A stretch of DNA of 64,000 bases from Marinobacter gelidimuriae (lineage in GTDB: Bacteria > Pseudomonadota > Gammaproteobacteria > Pseudomonadales > Oleiphilaceae): assembly GCF_000372805.1 (NCBI RefSeq), contig NZ_KB889829.1, forward strand, positions 27,425 through 91,424. Direction: 5' to 3'. Under the pieces are notes generated by a model. It was not told the DNA's origin, searched no databases, and saw only the letters and a program-made list of their open reading frames with translations. Position numbers and translations under genes: made by a program. The first letter of the stretch is position 1, and each line of letters starts with the position of its first letter. Below, piece by piece: positions 46,262-54,754 of this stretch.

Positions 46262-48223
46262 ATGAGTATGAACGTTACGCAGAAGTTGATCCAGTCGCAT
46301 CTGATGCACGGAGACATGACGCCCGGCGAGGAGATCGGGATCCGCATTGACCAGACGCTCACCCAAGACGCCACCGGCACGCTGGTGATGCTGGAGCTAG
46401 AGGCGATGGGCCTGGACCAGGTGAAGACTGAGGTAAGCGTCCAGTATGTTGACCACAACATCATTCAGGAGGACTTCAAAAACCCCGACGATCATCTTTT
46501 TCTGCGCAGCGCCTGCCAGCGCTTCGGCGTGTGGTACTCGCGACCTGGAAACGGGGTGAGTCATCCGTGCCACCAGGAAAATTTCGGCAAACCGGGCAAG
46601 ACGCTGCTCGGCTCTGACAGCCACACGCCGGCCGCCGGCGCAATTGGCATGCTGGCCATCGGCGCTGGTGGGCTGGAAGTGGCGCTGGCAATGGCGGGCG
46701 AACCGTTCTTCACACGTATGCCGCTGATCTGGGGCGTGAAGCTCACCGGCAGCTTGCCGGACTGGGTGAGCGCCAAGGACGTGATCCTGGAGATGTTGCG
46801 CCGCCACGGCGTCGACGGCGGTGTGGGCCGGATCGTCGAGTACTACGGGCCGGGGCTGGCCACGCTGAGCGCGATGGATCGGCACGTGATCGCCAACATG
46901 GGCGCCGAGCTTGGCGCGACCACCACCGTTTTCCCTTCCGATCTGGAGGTACGCCGTTTCCTGCGCGCCTGGCAGCGAGAAGAGGATTGGGTCGAGCTGG
47001 CCGCGGATACGGACGCAACCTACGATGTGAACGAAGAGATTGATTTGTCCAGCCTGGTGCCGCTGATCGCCATGCCGTCCAGCCCGGGGAACGTGCGCCC
47101 GGTCAGCGAGGTCGCCGGCGAGCGGATCTACCAGACCTACATCGGCTCGTCGGCCAATCCCGGCTACCGCGACTTCGCCGTTTCCGCGCTGATGGTACAG
47201 GATCGCAAAGTAAACGACCGCGTGTCGTTCGACATCAACCCCACGTCCCGAGCGCAGCTCGAAACCTTAATGCGCGACGGGCACGTAGCCCACTTGTTGC
47301 ACGCTGGCGCGCGGCTGCACCAAGCTGGCTGCAACGGTTGCATCGGCATGGGTCAAGCGCCAGCTACAAACGAGATTTCTTTGCGCACGGTGCCGCGCAA
47401 CTTTCCTGGCCGTTCAGGCACCCGCGAGGACAAGGTGTGTCTGGTCAGTCCGGAGACCGCCACGGCGTCCGCGCTCACCGGCGTGATCACCGACCCGCGC
47501 ACACTGGACATCCCCTATCCACGCATCGCGGACCCAGACCACCCGATTATCAACCGCGCGATGTTCATGCCGCCGTTACCGCTTGAGGAGGCGCTGCATG
47601 TGGACCTTGTGAAGGGTCCGAACATCGCTTCGCTGCCGAACTTCGAGCCGTTGCCTGATGAGATCGAAGTGCCGGTTCTGCTCAAGGCGGCGGACGATGT
47701 TTCCACCGATGAGATCATGCCACCCGGCTTGCGGGTGCTGCCGTTTCGCAGCAACATTCCCAGGATCGCCGAGTTCTCCTTCGACCGACTCGATCCCACC
47801 TACGCCGCGCGAGCCAAGCAGGTGCCCGGCCACGTGGTGGTGGGTGGCAGCAATTATGGGCAAGGATCAAGCCGAGAGCACGCTGCACTAGGCCCTCAGT
47901 ATCTTGGGCTGCGCGCGGTTCTAGCCAAGGGTTTTGCGCGGATCCACGCGCAGAACCTGATCAACTTCGGCGTGCTGCCGCTGACCTTCGTTGATCCTGC
48001 GGACTACGACGGCATTCAGGCCGGCGACGTGCTGCGCCTGACCAATCTGCGCCACGTGCTGACAGAGGGCGGCGAACTGGTGGTCGAAAACGTCACGCGC
48101 CAGTACAAATTTCAGATGCGTCACACCATGTCGCCACGACAAGTGCTGTTCTTGCTTCGCGGGGGGTTGATCAGCTGGATGAAAGAGCGCCTCTCTGCTT
48201 TACCCGAGTCTAGCGACACATGA
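46262..48223 (+). CDS. Aconitase-family hydratase (about 650-residue type)
   Basis: A 653-residue aconitase fold protein with the usual parts in order: GKTLLGSDSHTPAAGAIG (about 113), the cluster region around 290-365, and the swivel domain with GSNYGQGSSREHAALGP. Two of three cluster ligands are present in AGCNGCIG (Cys357 and Cys360). The third, normally in GSCTNS, is Ser297 here (IGSSANPGY). This may be typical of its subfamily or may alter the cluster. The likely reaction is citrate to isocitrate, by family. GGGAG lies before the ATG. It is the last metabolic gene of the island. Confidence 0.85.
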   Translation: MSMNVTQKLIQSHLMHGDMTPGEEIGIRIDQTLTQDATGTLVMLELEAMGLDQVKTEVSVQYVDHNIIQEDFKNPDDHLFLRSACQRFGVWYSRPGNGVSHPCHQENFGKPGKTLLGSDSHTPAAGAIGMLAIGAGGLEVALAMAGEPFFTRMPLIWGVKLTGSLPDWVSAKDVILEMLRRHGVDGGVGRIVEYYGPGLATLSAMDRHVIANMGAELGATTTVFPSDLEVRRFLRAWQREEDWVELAADTDATYDVNEEIDLSSLVPLIAMPSSPGNVRPVSEVAGERIYQTYIGSSANPGYRDFAVSALMVQDRKVNDRVSFDINPTSRAQLETLMRDGHVAHLLHAGARLHQAGCNGCIGMGQAPATNEISLRTVPRNFPGRSGTREDKVCLVSPETATASALTGVITDPRTLDIPYPRIADPDHPIINRAMFMPPLPLEEALHVDLVKGPNIASLPNFEPLPDEIEVPVLLKAADDVSTDEIMPPGLRVLPFRSNIPRIAEFSFDRLDPTYAARAKQVPGHVVVGGSNYGQGSSREHAALGPQYLGLRAVLAKGFARIHAQNLINFGVLPLTFVDPADYDGIQAGDVLRLTNLRHVLTEGGELVVENVTRQYKFQMRHTMSPRQVLFLLRGGLISWMKERLSALPESSDT

Positions 48224-48317
48224 TGGGGTATGGAGCGCAATACACAAGGTTGGTATTGCCGACATCGAGCAGTTCGCGCTGCGCGTTGGCGGCGACGCCA
48301 GCCACCGGTTTGACGAT

Positions 48318-48692
48318 TTGGGGTCACGCCTTGATGGCTGTGCGCCGTTTTTAAACTGCGTATCGAGCATGTCCACAAATGGTCTCTATTCTGTGGAGCC
48401 TATCCGTTTGGCTGAACCACTGAGTCAGTCGTCCTGGGAGCTGATCAGAGCCGTGGCGATCGAACTGCCTGGCGCTTCGCTCAACAGTGCTCGATTTGGA
48501 TATACGGATATCACCTGTCGCAGCGATTTGCTGGGTTTCCCGGACTATCTCGAACTGCTGGTCGATTCAGACAAACAACATCTGGACGTGAGGTCTCAAT
48601 CGCTTATCGGGTTCTACGATCTGGGAGTGAATCGGCGCCGGGTCGAGTTACTGAGGAGCCGTCTTATAGAACGTGGCATTGCCATTAACTGA
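48318..48692 (+). CDS. DUF1499 family protein
   Basis: About 124 residues: NCVSSMSTNGLYSVEPIRLA, then ITCRSDLLGFPDYLELLVDS and the end VRSQSLIGFYDLGVNRRRVE, which are conserved in DUF1499. The function is unknown. The TTG at 48318 is a weak choice. The frame is open back into the end of the aconitase gene and no better start is visible, so the true N-terminus may have been lost when the two segments were joined. Confidence 0.65.
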   Translation: MGSRLDGCAPFLNCVSSMSTNGLYSVEPIRLAEPLSQSSWELIRAVAIELPGASLNSARFGYTDITCRSDLLGFPDYLELLVDSDKQHLDVRSQSLIGFYDLGVNRRRVELLRSRLIERGIAIN

Positions 48693-48776
48693 TGTCGGTA
48701 GCGTGAAGCCCAACCAAATTCGAGGAAAGGCGTCGAAGGTTGCGAGCCAAACCTCTCTGAAGAGCCCACTATAAAA

Positions 48777-48802
48777 TGTCCAATATTTAGGAGTATTGGA
48801 CA
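48777..48802. promoter_or_regulatory. Palindrome upstream of the AbiE-like pair
   Basis: TGTCCAATA (48777-48785), 8 bases, TATTGGACA (48794-48802): a perfect 9-bp inverted repeat about 80 bases before the antitoxin-like gene. AbiEi-type antitoxins bind inverted repeats to repress their own operon, so this is a reasonable operator candidate. Confidence 0.5.
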
Positions 48803-48882
48803 AAATGACGCTTCCCTATATCCTTTAAAAAACGTAACTATTTAGCTCAAATTTTCTAAAAAAGTTCTTGGTACTCAGATCC

Positions 48883-49431
48883 ATGAAGATCAGTAACATT
48901 GATGTCGACGCTGCGCTGGCGGACGTCAGACAACAACTCCAAGCATATGGCATAATAATATTAGGTCTTCAGTGGCTGTTTGATTTGATCATGGCAACGC
49001 CGGCGTCCAATCCTTTGGTTCCGCAGCACTACCTTACCGGGGCCTCAGCACTATCACTGGCTAGAGAAGGTGAAATGCCGGCGCTCTGGTATTCATCATC
49101 ACTGTCCAATCCAAGTCGTTGGCAGATAGCTGGTGCAGGCATCGATGGTGCCAGTCATCTTCTCGGGGCTCACGAACTCTGGGATGCAACAGAAGAAATC
49201 ACAAGTCTCGGGGTCAAGGTTGCGCGGATCTGGTCGGCGACACATGAGCGTGCGTTGTTCAATCTGATGTATCACTTTTTCGAGGTGCGTCAGAAACCCA
49301 TGCCTAACATTCAGGTCAGCGATATCGATGATGTGGTGGACATGGGCAAGGTGCAGCAGTGGGTAAAGGGCTTTCGCCCATTCCTGTCCTCTACTGGCGC
49401 AAGCTCGATGCTCCAGTGGATGAATCATTAA
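48883..49431 (+). CDS. AbiEi-like antitoxin (tentative)
   Basis: A 182-residue protein with no signal peptide. It reads like the C-terminal, antitoxin half of type IV AbiEi proteins (LTGASALSLAREGEMPALW, then ALFNLMYHFFEV), and it is followed 10 bases later by an AbiEii-like nucleotidyltransferase start. The N-terminal DNA-binding part is weak, so the assignment rests mostly on context. AT-rich composition differs from the aconitase block. Confidence 0.45.
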   Translation: MKISNIDVDAALADVRQQLQAYGIIILGLQWLFDLIMATPASNPLVPQHYLTGASALSLAREGEMPALWYSSSLSNPSRWQIAGAGIDGASHLLGAHELWDATEEITSLGVKVARIWSATHERALFNLMYHFFEVRQKPMPNIQVSDIDDVVDMGKVQQWVKGFRPFLSSTGASSMLQWMNH

Positions 49432-49441
49432 GGTGACAGCC

Positions 49442-49666
49442 ATGAAGTTGTCTGAGCGCGAAAAAGCCCACGTAAGGATCATGAGGGCGATCTGCGAGGT
49501 AATCGGAGCAGGAAATAAGCCTTTGGTACTGAAGGGTGGCACCGCCTTGATGCTCTGCTACCAGATAGACCGGTTCAGTGAGGATTTTTATGGTGACCTG
49601 GATGTTATCGAGAAGTGGAATGATAGCCGCGGGAACAGCAGCAATCTGAGCTTTTTTCAGCCCTGA
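49442..49666 (+). pseudogene. AbiEii-type nucleotidyltransferase toxin, N-terminal fragment
   Basis: KPLVLKGGTALMLCYQIDRF and the following SEDF are the start of the AbiEii nucleotidyltransferase domain (GG-T-L-RFSED). The frame then diverges and stops after 74 codons, whereas the family is about 250-300 residues. The second catalytic region is missing, so the toxin should be inactive. The antitoxin-like gene is directly upstream. Confidence 0.65.
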
Positions 49667-49890
49667 GTGGTTCTATTGTGAATGGCGCGCTTTATGGTCA
49701 AGTTCCTGAACCAATACGACGAATTTACTTTGTGTGGAAACTCAACCAGATCCGGCAGACTAGAATTCACATTAAGTTTCTTTGGTACTTTGCGTGGAAT
49801 CACGAGTCCAAGCTATTGATTTGTGGCTCCAGAAATTTAGTACTTTCTGTGGTCGTCGAACCAACTGAATCAAGGGTTAAAAAGATTAAC

Positions 49891-51153
49891 GTGTCAACTT
49901 CATTTAACGGCCAGCCGTTGTTCGATACTGCAAACTACCTGGAAGATCTTTCCGACTTTCATTGTCACCCGTCGATACCGCAATTTCTGGCGTCTTTACC
50001 CCAGCCGCTGTCGACGCTGCGCGATGATTACGAGATCAGCCGGCAATTTTTGATGAAATATGCGGATGTTCCGGGCACATTCTCCCGTTTTCGCGGTGAA
50101 ATCCAACGCTTTTTGAATTATCTCTGGGTCACCACCAAACGCACACTATCCCAGGTTGATGCCGACGTAGTGACAGCATACTTCAAGACCCTGAAGAATC
50201 CGCCTCATAGCTGGATTGCCCATGGTGTCTTTTCAGCGTTTACCCATGCAAACGGATTACGCCTGGCGAACCCGCAATGGCGCCCGTTTGCTCTGCGGTC
50301 CAGTGACGAGAACCCTGTTTATAATGCTAGCCAGGCAAGCCTGAATGCCAGTCGCACCGCGTTGCAGACCTTCTTCAAATACCTGGTTTATCAACAATAC
50401 CTGCAGACCGATCCGTTGACCGACCTTCGTCGCCGCGATCGCCGGGCCAAGCCACAGCTTGCCAAAGATTTAGAAGTTGCCGTGCGCAGGCTTACCGACT
50501 GGCAGTGGTCCTGGCTTATGGAAACACTGACAGACGAAGCCAATCAAAACCCAAAATATGAACGACACCTTTTTATTATTGTCACCATGAAGTCTCTATT
50601 TTTACGAGTTGGCGAGCTTGCACCGCGCCCGTTAAACGATGGCGCTGAGCGAATACCCGTTTTTGGCGATTTTCGCCGGAAAGTCATTCAAGGTGAGCAA
50701 TATTGGTCGTATTTTGTGTTTGGTAAAGGCGATAAAGCCCGTTCAGTCACCCTACCCGATGCCTACCTGCCCTATTTGAAACGCTGGCGTGCCCACTTGG
50801 GCCTGCCAGCGTCCATGCCCGACCCGGGTGAACGCAATCCTATATTGCCTTCAAGCCATGGCCTTGCGCTGGGTAAACGTCAGGTACAGCGCGTTTATGA
50901 ACAGGCCGTGGTGCTTACTGCCGGGCGTATGGAAGAAGCCGGTTTTATGGACGAGGCCCAGCAGCTCGAAGCAATTCGGTCAGAAACCCATTACCTGCGT
51001 CACACCGGCGCCAGCCAGGCCATCGAATCCGGCGCGGATATTCGCCACATCAGCGAAGAACTTGGCCATGCCAGTGCCGCTTTTACAGAATCGGTTTACG
51101 TGAACTCGGATCAGGCTCGCAAGCGGTTTGAAGGACGGGGGCGGAAAGTATGA
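49891..51153 (+). CDS. Tyrosine recombinase (phage-type integrase)
   Basis: About 420 residues from a GTG at 49891; the frame is open back to 49678, but that part has no family look. A SAM-like core-binding domain covers about 40-170 (FLNYLWVTTKRTLSQVDADV). The catalytic domain has the first Arg in LFLRVGELAP, a Lys near FGKGDKARSV, HYLRHTG, ELGHAS and the nucleophile Tyr in SVYVNSDQ. It stands at the right edge of the accessory region, next to backbone znuA, and may be the enzyme that inserted part of it. Confidence 0.85.
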   Translation: MSTSFNGQPLFDTANYLEDLSDFHCHPSIPQFLASLPQPLSTLRDDYEISRQFLMKYADVPGTFSRFRGEIQRFLNYLWVTTKRTLSQVDADVVTAYFKTLKNPPHSWIAHGVFSAFTHANGLRLANPQWRPFALRSSDENPVYNASQASLNASRTALQTFFKYLVYQQYLQTDPLTDLRRRDRRAKPQLAKDLEVAVRRLTDWQWSWLMETLTDEANQNPKYERHLFIIVTMKSLFLRVGELAPRPLNDGAERIPVFGDFRRKVIQGEQYWSYFVFGKGDKARSVTLPDAYLPYLKRWRAHLGLPASMPDPGERNPILPSSHGLALGKRQVQRVYEQAVVLTAGRMEEAGFMDEAQQLEAIRSETHYLRHTGASQAIESGADIRHISEELGHASAAFTESVYVNSDQARKRFEGRGRKV

Positions 51154-51177
51154 GAAAAGTTGAGGGTCCGTAACCCC

Positions 51178-52134
51178 CTACTTTTCTCCAAGGCATGATT
51201 GAAGGCCGTCAGCGATCTCGATCAATAAGTCAGGGTACAGGTTCACGCCGGTAGCCAGGCCTGATCCTAATGGGTCAATAACTCCAGACGTATTAACACC
51301 CGTTCCTCCAAAAACCGCCTTAACGATACCTGGGTTGTATTGCGGCTCAGTGAACACACAGCTTACGTTTAAATCCGTCACAACTTTCCTGATTTCTGCA
51401 ATCCGGGCCGGGCTTGGTTTTGATGCATCCCCGATCGAGATCGCCCCTACTGCCGGAATCCCAAAGCGTTTTTCAAAGTATTGATAAGCGTCATGAAAAA
51501 CAATGAATTGTTTATTTTTGAGCTGCGCTACGGTGATTTCAATACGACTGACTGCGGCATCAATGTCAGCTTTTCTCGTCGCTGAATTTTCAAGATACTG
51601 AGCGGCATTTTCAGGATCTTCTTCTGCCAGAGCCGCTGCGATCACATCAAGCCAGACCTTTCCGTTGTTGGGGTCTAACCACGCATGTGGGTCAGTGCCG
51701 CTGTGTTCATGATGATGGCCTTCATTATGCTCATTTTCTTTCTCTTCACCATCATGGAGGTCATCATGAGTGTCGAACGTGGCCCCTTCTCTGAAGGTAT
51801 AAGTCGTTGTGCCCATCGCCTCCAGCAACTCGACTTTCCTTGAATCGGGAGACAGGTTATCCAGAGACCTTTCCAGCCAGGGTGTCAGGCCCTCACCTAC
51901 CCAGAACACGAGGTCCGCTTCCTGTAATGCTTGAGCTTCCGACGGGCTGAGCGAATAGTTATGCGGCGAAGCGCCAGACTGAACAAGCAGATCCGGCGTG
52001 CCTACTCCCGCCATGACTTGCGACACGAGGGAGTGAATTGGTGTGATGTCAGTCGCTACATTGGGGACAGCATTTGCACTAAACGACAAGGTCGCTATAA
52101 ACGCAGTAGCCATTAATTTTTGGCGCTTTCTCAT
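51178..52134 (-). CDS. znuA: Zinc ABC transporter substrate-binding protein
   Basis: A 318-residue periplasmic protein with a signal peptide ending near ANA. The His-rich loop (about 120-150; HHHEHSG) and the conserved metal ligands (SGASPHNYSLSP, DPHAWLDP, FVVFHDAYQYFE-like) are those of ZnuA. The membrane and ATPase genes znuBC are not beside it. A 14-bp palindrome in the upstream region resembles a Zur box, so zinc-responsive repression is likely. Confidence 0.9.
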   Translation of the reverse strand: MRKRQKLMATAFIATLSFSANAVPNVATDITPIHSLVSQVMAGVGTPDLLVQSGASPHNYSLSPSEAQALQEADLVFWVGEGLTPWLERSLDNLSPDSRKVELLEAMGTTTYTFREGATFDTHDDLHDGEEKENEHNEGHHHEHSGTDPHAWLDPNNGKVWLDVIAAALAEEDPENAAQYLENSATRKADIDAAVSRIEITVAQLKNKQFIVFHDAYQYFEKRFGIPAVGAISIGDASKPSPARIAEIRKVVTDLNVSCVFTEPQYNPGIVKAVFGGTGVNTSGVIDPLGSGLATGVNLYPDLLIEIADGLQSCLGEK

Positions 52135-52179
52135 TCTCTTTCAGCCTTTTTCACGATGGAAGCTTTGTCACTTTGATGT

Positions 52180-52193
52180 TATGTTATAACATA
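52180..52193. promoter_or_regulatory. Zur-box-like palindrome between znuA and a divergent gene
   Basis: TATGTTATAACATA is a perfect 14-bp palindrome, 46 bases before znuA and 30 before the divergent small gene. Zur sites of gammaproteobacteria have the core TGTTATA-TATAACA, which this fits closely. Confidence 0.7.
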
Positions 52194-52222
52194 TATAAAA
52201 CGTGAAAAAAGAGGCTTATGTT

Positions 52223-52489
52223 GTGAAAGCTGAAAAATGCTCCAGACCTGTGCGGATGTGTGAGCCCGCCTTCATGGCGATGGAAGATCGGGAAGCCAAT
52301 CAGCTCGGGCTGACAGTAGGAGACAGGGTGGAGTTTCAGGCTGAGGGCCAGACAATTGCCGCCGAAATCAAAGCCCTGTACCAGCAAAAAGGCCTTCAAA
52401 CCCGATTCTGGTTCGAAGGCGTTCTACAGGATGGCGCGCTGGTGGCGGGCGCCGTCAGTTCGCTTGCCCTGCTGCTGCGGGAGGGTTGA
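52223..52489 (+). CDS. Small hypothetical protein, possibly zinc-regulated
   Basis: An 88-residue protein from the GTG at 52223, with GAGG about 8 bases upstream; a GTG seven codons earlier is less well placed. It is probably soluble, with NQLGLTVGDRVEFQAEGQTI and a hydrophobic end (VAGAVSSLALLL). I do not recognise the family. Because it shares the Zur-like palindrome with znuA, it may take part in zinc limitation. Confidence 0.6.
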   Translation: MKAEKCSRPVRMCEPAFMAMEDREANQLGLTVGDRVEFQAEGQTIAAEIKALYQQKGLQTRFWFEGVLQDGALVAGAVSSLALLLREG

Positions 52490-52499
52490 GTGGATACCC

Positions 52500-53246
52500 T
52501 CAACTAGCAATTAAGCGAGCAATAATGGCGCCTACCATAATCAGAGTCAGCCATTTCACCCACTGTGCACCCCGTGGCCCAACATTGACCTTCACCGCAA
52601 TGATCGCCCCGGCAATATTACCTGCGGCCAGCGTCAAACCCATCGCCCAGCGTACTTGCCCACTGCCTGCGAATATCGCCAGTGCCGGGATGGTATATAG
52701 AAGAATGATGAAGACTTTGAGCACGTTCACCTGAAGCAGGTCTATTTTCAGCATACGGTGCAGCGCGACAATAAACAGCGCCCCTACCCCCACCTGAATA
52801 AACCCACCGTAAAGACCCACCACAAACATGGCGGCGTAGATCACCGGGCCGAGTCGCTCGGGGGTTAACGGACGAGTGTCCAGCTTTGGAGCGGGCAGCA
52901 GCAAAAATGTCGAAGTGGCGATCATGGCGGCAACCAGAATGAATTCAAAAACGGCTGCAGAGACGTCTGTCGCTAGCCAGGCTCCGAGCAAGGATCCCAA
53001 CACGGCCGGCACTGCCAGGCGCAAACCAATGCCCAGTTGGCCGTGCCCGTTACGGAAAAAACTGCCTACGGCGGTAATGCTCTGCAACGTTATAGCGACC
53101 CGATTGGTGCCATTAGCAACCTGAGGCGGTAGGCCCAGAAACATCAGCAAGGGCAAGGTGAGCATTGAGCCGCCGGCGGAGAGCACGTTAATAAAGCCGG
53201 CGACCCCGCCCAAGGCAGCCAGCAAAACCATTTCAGTGAGCGTCAT
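52500..53246 (-). CDS. TauE/SafE-family membrane permease
   Basis: A 248-residue protein with about eight hydrophobic helices. It has the family start GVAGFINVLSAGGSMLTLPL and the paired GGFIQVGVGALFIVAL motif of the second half. The family exports or imports organosulfur or sulfur oxyanions. The substrate is unknown. It is convergent with the small gene at 52223. Confidence 0.85.
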   Translation of the reverse strand: MTLTEMVLLAALGGVAGFINVLSAGGSMLTLPLLMFLGLPPQVANGTNRVAITLQSITAVGSFFRNGHGQLGIGLRLAVPAVLGSLLGAWLATDVSAAVFEFILVAAMIATSTFLLLPAPKLDTRPLTPERLGPVIYAAMFVVGLYGGFIQVGVGALFIVALHRMLKIDLLQVNVLKVFIILLYTIPALAIFAGSGQVRWAMGLTLAAGNIAGAIIAVKVNVGPRGAQWVKWLTLIMVGAIIARLIAS

Positions 53247-53570
53247 TGGATAACCGTATCAGGATTGAGCCAAGGGTTTGCCAACTACCGCCGCAAAGGA
53301 TTTGTGACTGCTCTTGGCCTGAACGTTTGACGAAAGGATAACCGAGGCTGAGACAGCAAAGCTAATGGTAGATTTTATAAAACGCCTCTTTGTCATAATT
53401 CAGGTGCATTGCGGTACAGTCGAAGATTAAATCTAGACCCAAATAGCTCTCGCTGCCATGCTGAGGGCGAATAAACTAACGTTCAACCGACAAATCGCTA
53501 ATAACGCCGCTGGTACAGACCGGTATAGCATGGCGGATTGACAAAAATTCGATGCTGCAGGAAGTTACGA
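53247..53570 (+). other. Intergenic region before fabH
   Basis: About 325 bases between divergent genes. I see no coding frame with family character, no clear palindrome and no hairpin. It must hold the promoters of fabH and of the TauE/SafE gene. Confidence 0.5.
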
Positions 53571-54539
53571 ATGACCTTCGCACGTATTACCGGCACCGGC
53601 TCGTACCTGCCGGACCAGATTGTGACCAATAAAGATCTAGAAAAAACCGTGGACACCACGGACCAGTGGATCCGCGAACGAACCGGCATTGAACAGCGCC
53701 ATATTGCGGTGAAAGGTCAAACCACGGTTGACCTGGCCGAACAGGCTGCCTTAAGAGCCATAGAGGCCGCCGGAATAGACGCTGCGGATATTGATCTGAT
53801 CGTGTTCGCTACTTCTACGCCCAATAAAGTATTCCCAAGCTCCGCCTGTATTCTGCAGGCACGCCTGGGCATTCGAGGCTGTCCCGCTTTTGACATTCAG
53901 GCTGTATGCAGCGGTTTTGTGTACGCGCTGGCCACTGCGGATAAATTCATCAAAACGGGAACCAGTAAAAAAGTGCTCGTCATTGGTGCCGAGGTATTCT
54001 CTCGTATTATCGATTGGAGCGATCGCGGTACCTGCGTGTTGTTCGGCGATGGCGCCGGTGCGGTTATTCTTGAAGCCAGTGATGAAACTGGGATTTTGTC
54101 CACCCATCTGCACGCCGACGGCAGCTATGAAAAACTTCTTCACGTGCCCTGTGGTGTCGCCGAAAACCCTGAAAAGTTCAAGGCCGGCCTTGGTTATGTG
54201 GAAATGAAGGGTAACGAAGTCTTCAGGATGGCGGTAAATACGCTGGGTAGAATTGTTGATGAAACCCTTGCTCACAACAACATGAAAAAATCGGATATCG
54301 ATTGGCTTGTGCCTCACCAGGCTAATATGCGCATTATCGTTGCGACCGCTAAAAAGCTGAACATGCCGATGGATCGGGTTGTGGTAACCGTTAACAAACA
54401 TGGCAATACCTCAGCAGCGTCTATCCCGCTGGCCCTTGATGAAGCTGTACGTGATGGCCGGATCAAGCGTAACGAGGTTGTTTTGCTGGAAGCTTTTGGC
54501 GGCGGTTTTACCTGGGGGTCTGCGTTATTACGGTTTTAA
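53571..54539 (+). CDS. fabH: Beta-ketoacyl-ACP synthase III
   Basis: A 322-residue KAS III from the ATG at 53571 (AGGA upstream). The catalytic triad is complete: Cys in [10 protein letters not shown], His in VPHQANMRI, Asn in [23 protein letters not shown] ends the protein. It starts fatty acid synthesis by condensing an acyl-CoA with malonyl-ACP. It stands alone, not in a plsX-fabH-fabD operon, so it is probably an additional copy with its own acyl preference. Confidence 0.92.
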   Translation: MTFARITGTGSYLPDQIVTNKDLEKTVDTTDQWIRERTGIEQRHIAVKGQTTVDLAEQAALRAIEAAGIDAADIDLIVFATSTPNKVFPSSACILQARLGIRGCPAFDIQAVCSGFVYALATADKFIKTGTSKKVLVIGAEVFSRIIDWSDRGTCVLFGDGAGAVILEASDETGILSTHLHADGSYEKLLHVPCGVAENPEKFKAGLGYVEMKGNEVFRMAVNTLGRIVDETLAHNNMKKSDIDWLVPHQANMRIIVATAKKLNMPMDRVVVTVNKHGNTSAASIPLALDEAVRDGRIKRNEVVLLEAFGGGFTWGSALLRF

Positions 54540-54601
54540 GCGGAAGCATAGAGCCGGGCAGCGCTACCGTAAACGTATCTTGATGAAGAACAGGTTTAGA
54601 T

Positions 54602-54654
54602 AGCGGTGAACGGTGGTGTCGACATCAAGCAATTGATTTAGCCGTCACACCGCT
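54602..54654 (+). terminator. Hairpin after fabH
   Basis: AGCGGTGAACGG (54602-54613) pairs with CCGTCACACCGCT (54642-54654) with one bulge and a loop of 28 bases. It lies between fabH and the sulfate-binding protein gene. The T content after it is low, so termination is only probable. Confidence 0.4.
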
Positions 54655-54754
54655 TATTCCATAAGTTTATATTTAAGTGATCCTTTATTCTTTCCCGTTT
54701 TAACCGCGCTTTGTTAACTTACCCCTCAACACATCATCTGTTTAGGGGAATGTC

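Noticed and set aside
49678..49890. N-terminal extension of the tyrosine recombinase
   Set aside because: The extra 71 codons do not resemble an integrase N-terminus and may be the former attachment-side sequence.
53571..54539. fabH as the missing HMG-CoA synthase of the mevalonate pathway
   Set aside because: It has the exact Cys-His-Asn motifs and ending of KAS III and not those of HMG-CoA synthase; it also lies outside the island in backbone-like sequence.
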